From Congeria kusceri (Eukaryota; Mollusca; Bivalvia; Myida; Dreissenidae): a stretch of 64,000 nucleotides of DNA. Within the stretch, counting starts at the first letter, position 1. Each line of letters opens with the position of its first letter. The DNA lies in assembly GCA_027627225.1 (NCBI GenBank), contig CM051030.1, positions 21,161,105 through 21,225,104 of the forward strand. Reading direction: 5' to 3'. Below the pieces are notes generated by a model. That model was not told the DNA's origin, did not search any database, and saw only the letters and a list, made by a program, of their open reading frames with translations. Below, in pieces: positions 42,961-56,084 of this stretch. The position numbers and the translations under genes are program-made.

Positions 42961-44770
42961 AATGATTCACTCTCCTTCTGGATTTTGTTGTACTTGCTAG
43001 AATTAATTCACGGGGACCCAAGTAGGTTACAATGTACAATAATATTTTGACACAATGATAAAATAATAGGAAATATAAGCTCCATCAAAATTGCTAAACA
43101 ATTTTTATTATTGATCAGAAAAATGCCAGAAATGTACCACTTTATATTGTGTGCTTGTTACAAAAATCCTTAACACTATTGACAAGCAGACGTAACGTGA
43201 GCTCAACAGGCAAAATTGTACGTTGTGACCGACTGTGGTCACCGTGAATTGGAGAATTGTAGGTTAAATACCAGTTATTCCAATTTCCATAGGGTCCAAT
43301 TATAAAACGGGGAACGTTCCAAGTATTTTTCTAGCCTTTCCTTTATTTCCTATTGTGCCAGCATGGTATCAATTTAAAAATGAATCTTTCTAATTCTAAA
43401 AAATGCAATAAAAATATATGTTTCTTACCTCTAAGAAAGTGGATGTCGACTGAATGCAGACACCCGTAGAAAACAGGGTTTCGGCAGTCATATTTCGACA
43501 AAACCCTAAAGCTCACCTTTCAAGTTAGCCTCCAATGAAATAAACCAACATGTTCCAGACACACATGGGATATAAGAAATAACCACAAAAGGCATGTCTG
43601 AAATCGCTCAATGGCTTTGTTACCAGAAAAGAAAAGGAACTCTTTAATAATAGGCACTACTTTCGACGGATGGTATTCTGGATTACCTTCCCCGGTCACT
43701 ATGTTATAGGGTCAGGCACACGTCATTTATGGATTCTTCCATAGTAAGCCTTCGCACATAAAACTCTGATGGTAAAATATTATTTTACAGACCATTTTAT
43801 TCTGACTTGCACAAGCTGTTTCATTTTGCCTATCATTTCATTGGAATGGTTTCGTTTAATGTTCTGTTACAGGGTTTATAAGGTATACGGTACTATTCTG
43901 CTGGCCTACTTTCTTAAGACAATAAAGTGTCACAAAGCTGAAACATTTAAAACTAAAGAATGCACTAGTATTTTTCATGTCAGAGCGGTGCAGTCGGTTA
44001 GAGCGTTTTTTATTTATAAATAATCTCACGATCTTCGTCGTGAGTTATATACCCCTCTGGGCTTCCGTTTTAAGTATCTTGTTCGTTTTTTTTAATTTTC
44101 ACAATGTAGTTTATAATTCACAATTTAATTATTGTATACAACTTTGTATTGCTCATTTCTATAACATACTAACATTAAAAACTGCTGAATGAAATCACCT
44201 TTTTTCAAAGGCATAGCTTCTGAAATGTGTTCATCGGTCTTTTTTTTTAATATAGTAATTCTGTAATAATGACAGAAACAACAAAACAAAAACATATCAG
44301 TGTGTTTTCATATAATGCAGGCAAAAACATAGCATTATGCAAAATCAACACATATATATACAATTTTGAAAAATTGTTTTACTGTCAAACTTCGTGCAAA
44401 ATGTTCTAGTATTCAAATGAAATTGTCTGCGTGCATATTGTCAGTGCATTGTCGTTTACAATTAACTACTAAACCAATTAGTTTGATTTGCAACCATAGG
44501 ACACTTTAAAATCACAAGCAACTTTATTATAGTATTAAAGAATCATTATATGTAAACTACAGCAGATGTTTGTTAATATTAAAATAGACTTTCGTACAAA
44601 AGGCTTTTTGTTGAGCATCTGTACTGTAGTCATAATTATATATTTTAGGGGCTTTCCAGGTAATACGCACATATGCACCACCATCAGTGCGTGTAACAGC
44701 TTCAACCTCAGGCACCTTCCTCGTATATTAAACTCAGTTGATGTTTTTAAATAAAAGTAAACATCAGTCT
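42961..44770. other. Mostly unclassified; one dispersed-repeat copy
   Basis: Bases 43440-43565 hold the inverted second copy of the conserved-core repeat at 10135-10280. Bases 43978-44060 include GAGCGGTGCAGTCGGTTAGA, a tRNA-like remnant. No gene is supported. Confidence 0.5.
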
Positions 44771-44804
44771 CTGCATTATGTTAATCATTTTAACACAGAG
44801 ACTG

Positions 44805-44890
44805 CGTAGATCCCAGAATAGCTCATTCGGGATAGCACTTGCCTTATTTATGGTGAGTGGTACCGGGTTCGAATCCCGGATTCGCTACAT
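44805..44890 (+). mobile_element. tRNA-like SINE fragment
   Basis: Contains an A-box-like ATAGCTCATTCGGGATAGCA and a B-box-like GGGTTCGAATCCCGG about 45 nt later. It lacks a complete cloverleaf and is joined to family B repeat sequence, so it is a SINE head rather than a tRNA gene. Confidence 0.5.
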
Positions 44891-44929
44891 AATTGTCTCA
44901 ACCTGTGTGATTTCATACATCACAATAAT

Positions 44930-45330
44930 AATTGTCAAAATCTACTCTGAAACTGCAAGGCCCAGGGGTTTCATATTTGGCATGAAACATTGTAAAGTGG
45001 TCCTCTACAAAGATTGTTCAAATTATGCACCTGGGGTAAAAAGAAACCATGCCCCAGGGGTCGCACGGTTTCAGATTCTGTAAACTTATATGTATGGCAA
45101 GTGTTCTTTAAACATATCCTCTGAAACCACAAGGCCCAGAGGTTTCATATTAGGTATGTAACATAACCAACATTGTATAGTGGTCCTCTACAAAGACTGT
45201 TCAAAATATGCCCCTGGGGTAAAATGTGGCCACACCCTATGGATCACATAATTTATATAGATTAAATAGCAAAATTAAATAGCAAAATGACTTTAAAAAC
45301 CTTCTCCTGAAACTGCAAGGCCCAGATCTT
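44930..45330. repeat. Family B tandem copies
   Basis: Two and a half units of the family B repeat (CTGAAACTGCAAGGCCCAG, GTGGTCCTCTACAAAGA, CCATGCCCCAGGGGTCGCA). Confidence 0.85.
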
Positions 45331-45845
45331 CTTACTCAGTGCTTTAGGGCCATTTGGCCCTTTTGTGTTGAAATTGATATAAAAACAGGCACGACAGAGA
45401 AAATATTCAATTAGAGTAATTTTCCATGAAATATATAAAAAGCCACATTTTCTGTTATTTTTGTCACGGTGTCTGCTATTGTGCCAAAGTTTCTGCAAAA
45501 AAATACATAAGAAACCTCTCGAGTTTATTTTGTCTACAATGTTGACAATTGATGAATGGATAACATAAAAGTGAAGTACCTTTGAAAAACAAAGCAAAGC
45601 AAAGGAGGCATGTCGTGTGAAAACAGTGCTTAATGCATGTGTGTAAAGTTTCGTCTCCAATCAGAATTTACAGTCCACGCAGGCTAATCCAGGAAGACAC
45701 TTTCCGCTTTTATGGTATTTTCTGTTTCAAGGAAGTCCCTTCAAAACATAAATCCACTGTAGGCTAAAAGTGTCGTCCTGGATTAGCCTGTAAGGACTGC
45801 ACTGTCTGATCCGAGACGACACTTTACGCACATGCAAGAAGCCCT

Positions 45846-46150
45846 AGGCCGGGCCCAGCAAACTTGGTAGAGCGCTGGACTGTCAATCCGGGGATTGTGA
45901 GTTCGAGCAGTAGCTCGGCCACATAATTTGTGTGGAGATTGGTCATGAAACTATTTCTACGGCCATTCTCCCCCTACCTCTGATTCAAGTAGGGCAGTTG
46001 TCAGTTACTGACATAGGTATGTGCACTTAGTACTGGTAAACCGCTTAGATCGGCTAAGCTTGCCCAGGAAAACTGAGTAGGTTAACTGACCGCCGTGATA
46101 TGACTGAAATACTGTTAAAAACAGCGAAAAATCCAAACAAAAAAACAGAC
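45846..46150 (+). mobile_element. tRNA-derived SINE, about 300 bp
   Basis: The head AGCAAACTTGGTAGAGCGCT...GACTGTCAATCCGG...GAGTTCGAGC resembles a tRNA with A and B boxes. It is followed by a long body (TCTACGGCCATTCTCCCCCT, TACTGGTAAACCGCTTAGAT, AGCTTGCCCAGGA, CCGCCGTGATATGACTGAAA) and an A-rich tail (ATCCAAACAAAAAAACA). This body is familiar from bivalve and other metazoan SINEs with a conserved central or 3' domain; exact family not assigned. Confidence 0.75.
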
Positions 46151-46339
46151 ACAGCATTAAGCCCGGTTTTCCCACGACATGTCTCAAATATATTTCATGT
46201 TCTTATTGTGTGTCATTGGAACAAATTAAAGATTGCGGTTTTAGGGTACTGGCAAATACATTTTCCATTTGTTGGTCATGTTTACGTGACAGAAGTGAAA
46301 ATATTTTGTTGCAGCTGAAAGATTAAGAAATATATTTAT

Positions 46340-46900
46340 TATGCCCCCCACCCTTAGTGATGCGGGTGGTGGTGGCATATAGTGTTGGCCCTGTCCGTTT
46401 GTACGTAAGGATGTATGTACATATGTATGTACGTATGTTCAGTTTCTTGTCCGGAGCATAATTTTGTCCAGCATGGAAGGATTTTCAAATAACTTGGCAG
46501 AAGTGTTAAGCATGATGAGACGGTGTGTCGCGAGCAAGAACCAGGTCGCTAGGTCCAAGGTCAAGGTCACACTTTAAAGGTCAATCACAAGATTGTAAGC
46601 CAAAGTTCCTGTCCGAAGCATTATTTTGTTCAGCATGGAAGGATTTTCAAATAACATAAGTATAAAGCATGAATATAAAGCATGATTAGACCGTGTGTCG
46701 CTCGCAGGAACCAGGTCCCTTGATTTCAAGGTCAAGGTTGCACTTAAAGGTCAAAGGTCAAATAGAATCATTAAGACATTGGTCCTTTCCGGACCATAAT
46801 TTTTTCCAGCATGGAAGGATTTTCAAATCACTTGGCAGAATTGTTGAGCATGATGAGACGGTTGACAATGATGTGACAATTTAGATTCGAGTCTCTGTCT
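46340..46900. repeat. Family F element with GGTCA direct repeats
   Basis: A head with GCATATAGTGTTGGCCCTGT is followed by three units of about 170 bp containing CCAGCATGGAAGGATTTTCA, GATGAGACGGTGTGTCGC, GAACCAGGTC and CAAGGTCAAGGTCACACTT. AGGTCAAAGGTCA at 46748-46760 is an exact DR1 nuclear-receptor site. Related arrays are at 51900-52370 and, as a variant, 60950-61690. Confidence 0.85.
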
Positions 46901-47690
46901 CTGAAAATGTTGTAGTAATAACAAAAAATATAAATGTTAAAGATGTTTACTAAAAATCTAAAATATATCAGCAAGGATTACACATAAGTACATACATTAC
47001 ATATAATTAAACCACATGCATGCTTGAAACATTGATATAACACTAATAAAATAACCACGATGTCACACTATTAGTCCGACCGGGGTTTTGCTATTTTCAC
47101 ACATTATTTATTCTCTCAAATGAATCTCTTGGTATATGATTTGAAAATATGAATGCACCCTTGAAGGGATTGTCAACCAGATGACAAAGTATCACGAAAA
47201 AAAGAAAACTTTCAAAAAATCATAAAATTTCGACATTGGTGCATTATATTGATTAAAAAAATATTCCTTGTACATCACTTGAAAAATGATGATATATTTT
47301 CATATTTTTAATATTTTCCATTAAAAAAATTACCTGTGTATGTCTACCAGGTAAAACTAAATAAAGTGTACATATTAATCACTATCATCACGTGATTATC
47401 CTACGCGCGACTGGCGCATGCGCAGTTAGTGGTAATTTGCACAAGTCCCATGCTTTTCGTGAATAACTGTACTTCGAACAGTAATATCAATTGTCACAAA
47501 CTGGACAAGTCATTTTGAGGGCCGTCTAAGAAACGTGTTGTACATTATTTGAAGTTTGAAATATATAATACAATCAACAATTTACAAAATCAAAATCACT
47601 TGTTTAATTTCTGACCACTAATAATTAAATTTGCACAGTAAAACCATATTACTTTGTTTATAATTGCCTATGTTTTCTCAATGTCTTTAT
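46901..47690. other. Unclassified AT-rich stretch
   Basis: No exon or repeat family recognised. GCGCGACTGGCGCATGCGCA at 47404-47423 is a short GC-rich palindromic patch (contains an NRF1-like GCGCATGCGC). Confidence 0.4.
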
Positions 47691-49335
47691 TAGCTCACCT
47701 GAGCACAAAGTCCTCGTTGAGCTTTTGGTATAGGGGACCTCTCCGTCGTCCATTGTCCGTCGTTCTTATGCCGTCAACAATTTGGACCGTTATCGCGATA
47801 CAGACTACATTTTGAGCTCGACTATTAGAAGAATAGGTGAGCTATCCTACTAACCCCGGCGTCCGCGTCCACGTCTGAATTTGGTTAAAGTTTTTATTCA
47901 AAAGTCTTGTAACTTCAAAACTACACAAGTTATTCACTTCAAACTTGGCATATACCTTTGTGATCAACTCCAGTGTCAGGGGCAACATTCCCCATAACTC
48001 TGTTTTGTATTTTGACAGAGTTATGCCCCTTTTTCACTTAGATTTTCTGGTTGAAGTTTATATTCAAAAGTTTTGTAACTTCAAGACTACATAAGTTATT
48101 CACTTGAAACTTAGAACTAACCTTTGTCATCAACTCCAGTATCAATGGGAACATTCCCTATAACACTGTTTTGTATTTTGACAGAGTTATGCCCCTTTTT
48201 CACATAGATTTTCTGGTTAAAGTTTATATTCCAAAGTTTTGTAACTTCAATACTACAAAAGCTATTCACTTGAAACTTGGAATATACCTTTGTCATCAAC
48301 TCCAGTATCGGAGTAAACATTCCCCATAACTCTATTTTGTATTTTGACAGAGTTATGCCCCTTTTTCTCATAGATTTTCTGGTTAAAGTTTATATTCAAA
48401 AGTTTTGTAACTTCAAAACTACATAAGTTATTCACTTGAAACTTGGAACTAACCTTTGTCATCAACTCTAGTATTAGGGGCAACATTCCCTATTACACTG
48501 CCCCTTTTCACATAGATTTTCTGGTAAAAGTTTATATTCAAAAGTTTTGTAACTTCAATACTACACAAGCTATTCACTTGAAACTTGGAATATACCTTTG
48601 TCAAAAACTCCAGTATCAGGGTGAATATTCCCCATAACTCTAGTTTTTATTTTGACAGAGTTATGCCCCTTTTTCACATAGATTTTCTGTTTAAAGTTTA
48701 TATTCAAAAGTTTTGTAACTTCAAAACTAGATAAGTTATTCACTTGAAACTTGGAACTAACCTTTGTCATCAACTCCAGTATCAAGGGCAACATTCCCTA
48801 TAACACGGTTTTGTATTTTGACAGAGTTATGCCCCTTTTTCACATAGATTTTCTGGTAAAAGTTTATATTCAAAAGTTTTGTAACTTAAATACTACAAAA
48901 GTTATTTACTTGAAACTTGGAACTAACCTTTGTCATCAACTCTAGTATCAGGGTCAACATTACCCATAACTCTGTTTTGTATTTTGACAGAGTTATGCCC
49001 CTTTTTCACATAGATTTTCTGGTTAAAGTTTATATTCAAAAGATTTGTAACTTCAAAACTAGATAAGTTATTCACTTGAAACTTGGAACTAACCTTTGTC
49101 ATCAACTCTATTATGAGGGGCAACATGACCCATAACTCCGTTTTGCATTTTTACAGAGTAAGCCCACTTTTTACATAGACTTTGTTTTTAAAGTTTTTGT
49201 TCCAAAAATGTAACTATACAAGGCTTCACTTAAAAGTTTTGTATTTTAACAAATTTATGCCCCTTCCACTATTCAAAATATGTTCCAACTGAAATACTTC
49301 GAATAGTCGAACGCGCTGTCCTCTGACAGCTCTTG
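47691..49335. repeat. Family D element: leader, nine-copy array, end motif
   Basis: The element starts TAGCTCACCTGAGCACAAAG with the leader TTGTCCGTCGTTC. It continues with about nine units of 140-168 bp (GTTTATATTCAAAAGTTTTG, TTATTCACTTGAAACTTGGA, TTGTCATCAACTCCAGTATC, TTTTGACAGAGTTATGCCCC) and ends with TCGAACGCGCTGTCCTCTGA then CAGCTCTTGTT. The long ORFs on both strands are generated by the array. Confidence 0.9.
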
Positions 49336-50165
49336 TTTATTCAATCTTGACCTAACTTGCACAGTTTCTGTATGACTATAAAATCTCGGATGAGATTGTT
49401 ATTGGGTCAGATCACACCAGTAACACCAGAGTTATTGCCCCTTTTTCATGCAAAAAAAGTGCAAAAATGCCCTTTTCCAACGTATAGATTTTATTTTCCA
49501 TCCAATCTTAACCAAACTTTCACAGTTTGTGTATGACCATCAGTCCTCAGCAGGATGCCAAAAATGTGCCAGATCGTGATTTAAACACCATAGTTATTTC
49601 CCTTTGTTTATTAAAAAAATATACAAAAATGGACATTATTCGAGATAGAGACTTCATTTTTCATCTTCACCAATCTTGCACAGTTTGTCTGTTATCATGA
49701 GATTACAGTTGAAGTCGAATATAAGCAAGATCGGACCTGAAACACCTGAGTTATTGCCCTTTGTTGTGCAAAAAATATGCAAAAATGGACATTATTCAGG
49801 ATAGACACTTCATTTTTTATCCAATTTTTTCACCAATCTTGCACAGTTTGTCTATGACCATAAGATTAAGGTGAAGTCGAATATAAGCAAGATTGGGCCG
49901 GAAACACCAGAGTTATTGCCCTTTGTTAGTGAAAAAAAAAAGCAAAAATGGACATTATACAGGATAGAGACTTCATCTTTAATCCAATCTACACCAATCG
50001 TGTACAGTTTGTCTATGAACGTAAGACTACAGGTGAAGTCAAATATAAGCATGATCGGGCCAGAAAAACCAGAGTTATTGCGCCTTGAGTTTGAAAAAAA
50101 CATCAAGTTATCAATGATTGGCTTGCACACCTGGTTTTTTTATCAATGTTGACCAAACTTACACA
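49336..50165. repeat. Family E tandem array (about 161-bp unit)
   Basis: Five to six units with CACAGTTTGTCTATGACCAT, GATCGGGCCGGAAACACCAG, AGTTATTGCCCTTTGTT and ATGGACATTATTCAGGATAG. Related copies occupy 1725-2390. Confidence 0.9.
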
Positions 50166-50191
50166 GTTTGCGCATGACCATACAAATTGAT

Positions 50192-50765
50192 TGCTAAAAT
50201 TTGATTTCCAACAATTGCAAGACTTGCATGCAGTTATTTGTACATGCAACATTGATGTCTTCATAGCCTGCATTAACATCATTTATCGTCATTGGGAAGG
50301 AAATTATCAAAGAAAAAGCAAAACTTGACGTTATAGCACAGCCATAGCAATTATTGCATTGCAACTAGTTGATTGATAATTTGATTTCCAACAGTTGCAA
50401 GACTTGCATGCAGTTATTTGTTTACATGCAACATTGATATGTTCAGAGCCTGCATTAACATCATTTATCATCATTGGACAGAAAATTATCAAAGAAAAAG
50501 CCAAACTTGACCTTATAGCACAGCCATCGCAATTATCGCATTGCAACTAGTTCTCCAAAATCGTCTGCGAAAAAGACATCAAAATCTACTGTTTCTGCAT
50601 TTTCCAGAATTGTCAATGACTAAATGAAAAAGGGTCATGTAATAGTCACCCTCTGCGTATTGTTCAGATACCTTAATTTTAAAACCTGTCACAACAGTAT
50701 GGTCTTCATCTGTACCCGTTCTTAGGTGAGCGCTTTGGGCCATCATGGCCCTCTTGTTCACTCTT
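50192..50765. repeat. 180-bp duplicated unit and right-end motif
   Basis: The unit GATTTCCAACAATTGCAAGA ... ATTGCATTGCAACTAGTT occurs twice in tandem (about 50200 and 50380) with about 93% identity by eye. The stretch ends with TTAGGTGAGCGCTTTGGGCC and GGCCCTCTTGTTC (50723-50761), the shared right-end motif. Confidence 0.85.
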
Positions 50766-51895
50766 GATACCACGCTAGCATAGGTTTATTAGACGATGCA
50801 TGAAATTAAAATACATCACTAACCACAATGACAGGATTTCTCTATGCAAAAATTAAGCATAGGAAAACAATTCCTTTTACGGGAAGCTAGGGCACAAAAT
50901 GTCTTTAACATTTGGTGTGTTTATTTTTGCGCAGAAATATCACATGACTTGTTATATTGTTAAAACGGGAAATCCGCGGTATTTTTAAAATGGAAAAGCC
51001 CACTGTACGGATGAGATTCGTAGCGTGAATGAGTAAATTAACACACAAATGCTTATTTTTAGGGGTCATATAGTTGTTATTGTATATATTTATGTCATTT
51101 TATTAACTTTTATGCCGATATACGTTGAGCACCTGGACTGTGCATAAAAAGTCATTATCTGGTTGACAATGCCTTTGAAGTCACATTATTTTTCTATCAG
51201 CATTAAATTTTAGATTTCCTATATTAGTCACTTGTCTTGCGTTTATATTTTCCAACTATATGTTCTCCTGCACCTACGACATACGAATAACGACTTCAAT
51301 CTTCAACCTTCGACTTATGACCTTTGATCTACAACCTTCTACGTCAGACACCTTCAATGGACGCTCACCATCTATATAAAACATTATGTCGGTCCCTGGG
51401 GATAATGAAATGTATCACTGTTCAAATTCTAACAAATTACATCAATAAATTTATTAAAGGTAACTAAACATGCACATTATAAAAGACAAACATAAATGCC
51501 AATAATCAAATGATCATGTTACCATGTATACTGATGCGTAATGAAAATATGTACTAATGTATTTAAAAATAGTGTTGATTTATGTTTACCCCGATACTCT
51601 TTTCCGTTTTACTCCTACACAGATGCACCACACCATCAAACTTCCTTCACAAATGTCCCCTTGGGACTACCCAACTGTAAAGCAGTTAAATAATTCCCTT
51701 GGGATTTAACATATTCGGGATTTCCATATATGTCCAAGCGACAACAGCACCCTGCCCTGAATGCCACTATCACAAAGCCCCCGGTGCACTGTCAACACTC
51801 ATTATAGATCCCAGACCATGCTTAGTTCGCCAGGTAATTTAGGGGTTAACATTTAGTGAAATATTCCAGACAAAAATAAAAATAGACTAGCTACG
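50766..51895. other. Unclassified intronic or intergenic stretch
   Basis: No splice-flanked coding segment, RNA gene or known repeat was recognised. Confidence 0.45.
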
Positions 51896-52370
51896 GGAAG
51901 AAATATTTACACAAACAGGGCACTTGACAACGGTGTGTCGCGTGCAAGAACCAGGTCGCTAGATCCAAGGTCAAGGCCACACTGAAAGGTCAAAGTGGAA
52001 CATACAATTTAAGCCATAGACCCTGTCTGAAGGATTATTTTTTCCAGCATTGAAGGATTTTCAAATTACTTGGCAGAATTGTAAAGCATGATAAGACTGT
52101 GTGTCGCGCACAAGAACCAGGTCCCTATGTGCAAGGTCAAGGTCACACTTAAAGATCAAAGGTCAAACATAAGAAGTTAAGCCATAGACCCTGTTTAGAG
52201 CTTGATTTTGTCAACCATTGATCAATTTTCAAATAAAATGGCCGAAGTGATAAGCATTATGAGGCCATGTGTCATGCGCAAGAGCCAGGTCTGGTCAAGG
52301 TCACACTTAAAGGTCAAATATAAAAAATAAATCCTCGGACCCTTTCCAAAGCATTATTTTTTCAAGCATT
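51896..52370. repeat. Family F tandem copies
   Basis: Two to three degenerate units (GGTGTGTCGCGTGCAAGAAC, CCAGCATTGAAGGATTTTCA, AAGGTCAAGG). A related AAAGATCAAAGGTCAAAC lies near 52152. Confidence 0.8.
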
Positions 52371-52549
52371 GAACAACATAACACAAAACTGGAAATTTAC
52401 AAAACACTGCCTCAGGAATATCTACGTTCAGCCTCTTTATCCAGCCGTCGTAATGGTATTTAATAGAAAAGTTAATTGAGAAGACGATGCTCCAGTAGAG
52501 TACTGCACTCAGTTTGCACCATGTGTCAGCAGGCCCTTAATGGTGTCTA

Positions 52550-53235
52550 TTATGCCACTTTTCCATATGCATGCATTCGCATCCGCATGGCGCAAATCCG
52601 CATCCACAAGAAATAAAACAAGTTAAAAACAGGTGAAACGTTTCCATATGTCCGCAGTCCATATCCGGAAAGTGCATCCACAAGAAATCACTTGGTAGGC
52701 AAATTTAAGTGGACGGCATGGTATATTGGTATTAGTAACTAAGTATGTAGAGCAATAGTTTTAAAGTTTTAGACCTAAACTATTGCAAAAGAAGCAGAAA
52801 TTGTTCGTGAACACCCGAATAACTCAATATTTAAATATAAGCCTATTTAAGTATAACTCGATAATAACGAGTAACATTTCTTGAATCATGGAATGATGCC
52901 GTAGATATAAATGGTAAAAAGTCTTCCCATACCACCATTTGTTAATATGTGTTTGCATATTGACATAAATATCCATAGTCGACGATATTTAAATGTTTAA
53001 TAAGTCTTAATCAGACATATTTACTCTTTTGATATGAGAACAAAACTAAAATACTCGATGGTAAATGCGGATGCATGAAAAAGCGTGTCCGTATTGTAAT
53101 TCATGTGTATACGGATGCAGATACAGATTCACATGCGGACATATGTAGGCCGCTTTTCATATGTTCGTATTTGCATCAGTATCCGCATCCGTATACAAAT
53201 GAATTACAACATGGACACGCTTTTCCATGAATGCA
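52550..53235. repeat. MITE-like inverted repeats (CATATGGAAAAG ends, GCATCCG core)
   Basis: Bases 53073-53230 form a long imperfect hairpin: AAAAAGCGTGTCCGTATTGT...TTCATGTGTATACGGATGC is repeated inverted as GCATCCGTATACAAATGAAT...ACATGGACACGCTTTTCCAT. A related end, GCCACTTTTCCATATGCATG, is at 52554, and a third, ATATGGAAAAGCGCCC, at 57963. This suggests a small terminal-inverted-repeat family. No transposase is present. Confidence 0.65.
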
Positions 53236-53254
53236 CATATAAACATAAAAATTT

Positions 53255-54010
53255 TATGCTGCCCGAAAATTTTCGGGGGAGCATATAATCGCCGCCTTGT
53301 CCTTCCGTCCGTCCGTTCATCCATCCTTCCGTCCCACTTTCTTGTCCGGGCTATTTCTCAGCAACTTATAGCCAGAATTCAACGAAACCTTATGGGAAGC
53401 TTCATTACAAAGAGGAGATGTGCATGTTACCCGGACTATTTCTCAACAATTACTGGCCAGAAATCTACAACTCTTTATGGGAAGCTTCATTACCAAGAGG
53501 AGGTCTGCATATTACCAGGACGTTCTGCTTCAGTGATTTTTCGCAGAGTTATGAGACTTTGAAGATTTTTGGAATAAGTATATAGTGCACAATTCTTGAC
53601 TTTCTTGTCCAGGCTTTTTCTCAGCAACTATTAGCTGGAATTCGACGAAACTTTATGGAAAGCTTCATTACCAAGAGGAGGTGTGCATATTACCAGGATG
53701 TTCCGCTTCAATGATATTTCTCCGAGTTCTGGGACTTTGAAGATTTCTGAAATTAGTATATAGTGCACAATTCTTGTCTGGGCTTTTTCTCAGCAATTAC
53801 TGGAGAGATTTCATTGAAACTTAATAGAACAGAGTTATGGTACTTTGAAGATTTTTGAAATAAGTTTATAGTGCACAATTCTTGTACGGGCTTTTTCTCA
53901 GCAACTACTGGCCAGATTTCAATAAAACTTAATGGAAGGCTAAATTACCAAGAGGAGGTATGCATATCACCAGGGCGTTCTGCTTTAATGATTTTAGCGG
54001 CGTAGCTGTC
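53255..54010. repeat. Family H tandem array
   Basis: The head CGGGGGAGCATATAATCGCC with TCCTTCCGTCCGTCCG is followed by about four to five units containing CTTTTTCTCAGCAACTACTGG, AGCTTCATTACCAAGAGGAG, GCATATTACCAGG and GAGTTATGGGACTTTGAAGA. Confidence 0.85.
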
Positions 54011-56084
54011 TAAGATCACTTTTGACCTAGATCTCTTGCGATAATTATGCAGCGGGAAAATTGAATGCCAATCGAATTGGGCAATTTTTCTAATTTTAGG
54101 GAATGCAAACTTACAACAATGGTTTAATGTATACCAACAACTGTTGCATAATTTTGGGGATTACAATGTACATAATTGTTTACATAAGCGGTTAAAATTA
54201 AGTTATAAGCGTATTCTCGATATACACTCTAGAACTGAGCATAAGTATGAACATATCTTCTCATTGTATGTCATGAACAGAATATTATGTTAATTCCCAG
54301 AATTAATCCACTATTTTGTTTATCCTAGCTGTATGCTCTATAAATAACAATTAATTCTAGCAAGTTCAACACACTCATGATCATTCTAAAAATAGCGCTC
54401 TTTTAGCTGCCGGTGTATAGCTGTTATAATATGCATGCATCATTTAGCGCCCAGAGAATCATAAGAGCGAATATTTCAATAAAGGGGGAATTTATGTTAT
54501 TAAACTGACTGTGCATGTTAGTTTGAAATTAAATTGCGGATGCGTTCTGTTAATAATTAAATAGAATTGCACATTTCTATCAACTTCTCCAGTCATGAGA
54601 TGTTAATCAACCTATAACAGATATCTTTCAATAAATAAAATGTGGTGAACTATGTCTCTGAATACGTCGAAATGTTATTCATGTTACTTTTACTTCATTT
54701 GCGTAGGATTAATTCATGATTTGCAACACCAATTATACACAGAAACCCTTGATACACCCTGTTCCTACCAGATATAATTTTCAATCGCCATAGTCTTATG
54801 AAATTTGATGTCTGTGCTGTCAAAATGGAAGTCATCATTAGTTCAAATGCGCTGAATGTTCTCTGAAGATTGCTATTCATTAGGATACACGTTATAAGGC
54901 TAAACAATAATGAACTGTTTCTCAGGCAAATTTTCCTAAAATTCAGGAGGATTTATTTTTTTTAATTATTTTTTTCTTATTCATTTTCTTAGTAAAACAA
55001 GTAATTCAGTACAGATTAAAGACAATTTTAAGTTTTAATAACAACATAAGCATTCCTTTTTTTTTATATAAAATTCTAAATATATATTTATTAATCACAA
55101 ACCGTCATTCATGCAAGCTGATGTAAAAAGGCAATCAATTCGAATGTTCATAACTAACATAAGTGCCTTCAAATTGATACACCATCAGTAATAAAATACT
55201 TCTATTTATAGAATTTAACTTCTCGTAATTCATATTTTTTATAACTGTCAAAAATAGAAATTATTTTTGCAGTAAATCACCAATAATTTTTGGAAATGAA
55301 AATCAACACTTGTCAATGCAGCTGGCATTTTCGATTGTTTATATTGACAGATTTTCTTCAAAAAATATGGAATGAAATATGAAATATTGTACAAGCAAAA
55401 GCATCTACGAAACACAAGTTTAAATCAACAAATAGAACATATTTACAAAGGTTCCCAATAAAAAATCGAATATGACTTTTCAAAATTTACACAGTATTTC
55501 AGACAGAAAGAAAGTTACTGGAAATACCAAAATATCTACCAGATTACTCTTCTTCCGCTGTATTAATATGCGGATTCGTTTAATTTTAAGCCGCTGTCCA
55601 TGGGATCTTATTCAATCATCGTAATTTTAGTAATAGTTCTTATGAACGTTTATGGTGTTTATTCGTCCGGAATATGTTTCTTATTTACGAAAGGCATTGT
55701 TCAAAAGCGCTTGGTACGAACGAAATACATATAATGTACATACTGGTTTACTCCAGAGTCATCACCAGTTATCGCATACAGAAAATAGACGACAGCAAGG
55801 TACCAAAATTTTAATAATTCACGGATTTCCAATGCGTGGTTTTTGTCTTTTGTTCTGTAACATGCCCATTAGAAACACTTTGTACAAAGTTTTATTTTCA
55901 TTAACATATTTCTGGACTGCTCCTTTACAAACCAGGGCGATAGTCGAAAAATAGTAAATAAATATTTTTTGGCATTAAATCAAATTCGTGGCGGGTCATA
56001 AAAATACGTTTTCGAAGAAAAGTCAAGCTATTCCTGCCCGGCGTTGGCGTGGTTGTCGGCGTCTGTATCCGAGATAGGTTACAG
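54011..56084. other. Unclassified AT-rich stretch
   Basis: No gene or repeat family recognised; short ORFs (for example 55652-55954) show no domain or splice support. Confidence 0.45.

Noticed and set aside
44805..44890. Candidate tRNA gene
   Set aside because: A and B boxes are present but the acceptor stem does not pair and the sequence runs into repeat DNA; a SINE head is more likely.
48117..49126. Overlapping ORFs on both strands with repeated FQVNNLCSFEVTKLLNINFN-type text
   Set aside because: They repeat with the family D unit, overlap on both strands and lack starts, splice sites or domains.
51717..51726. NF-kappaB-like GGGATTTCCA
   Set aside because: A single match far from any supported exon; expected by chance at this window size.
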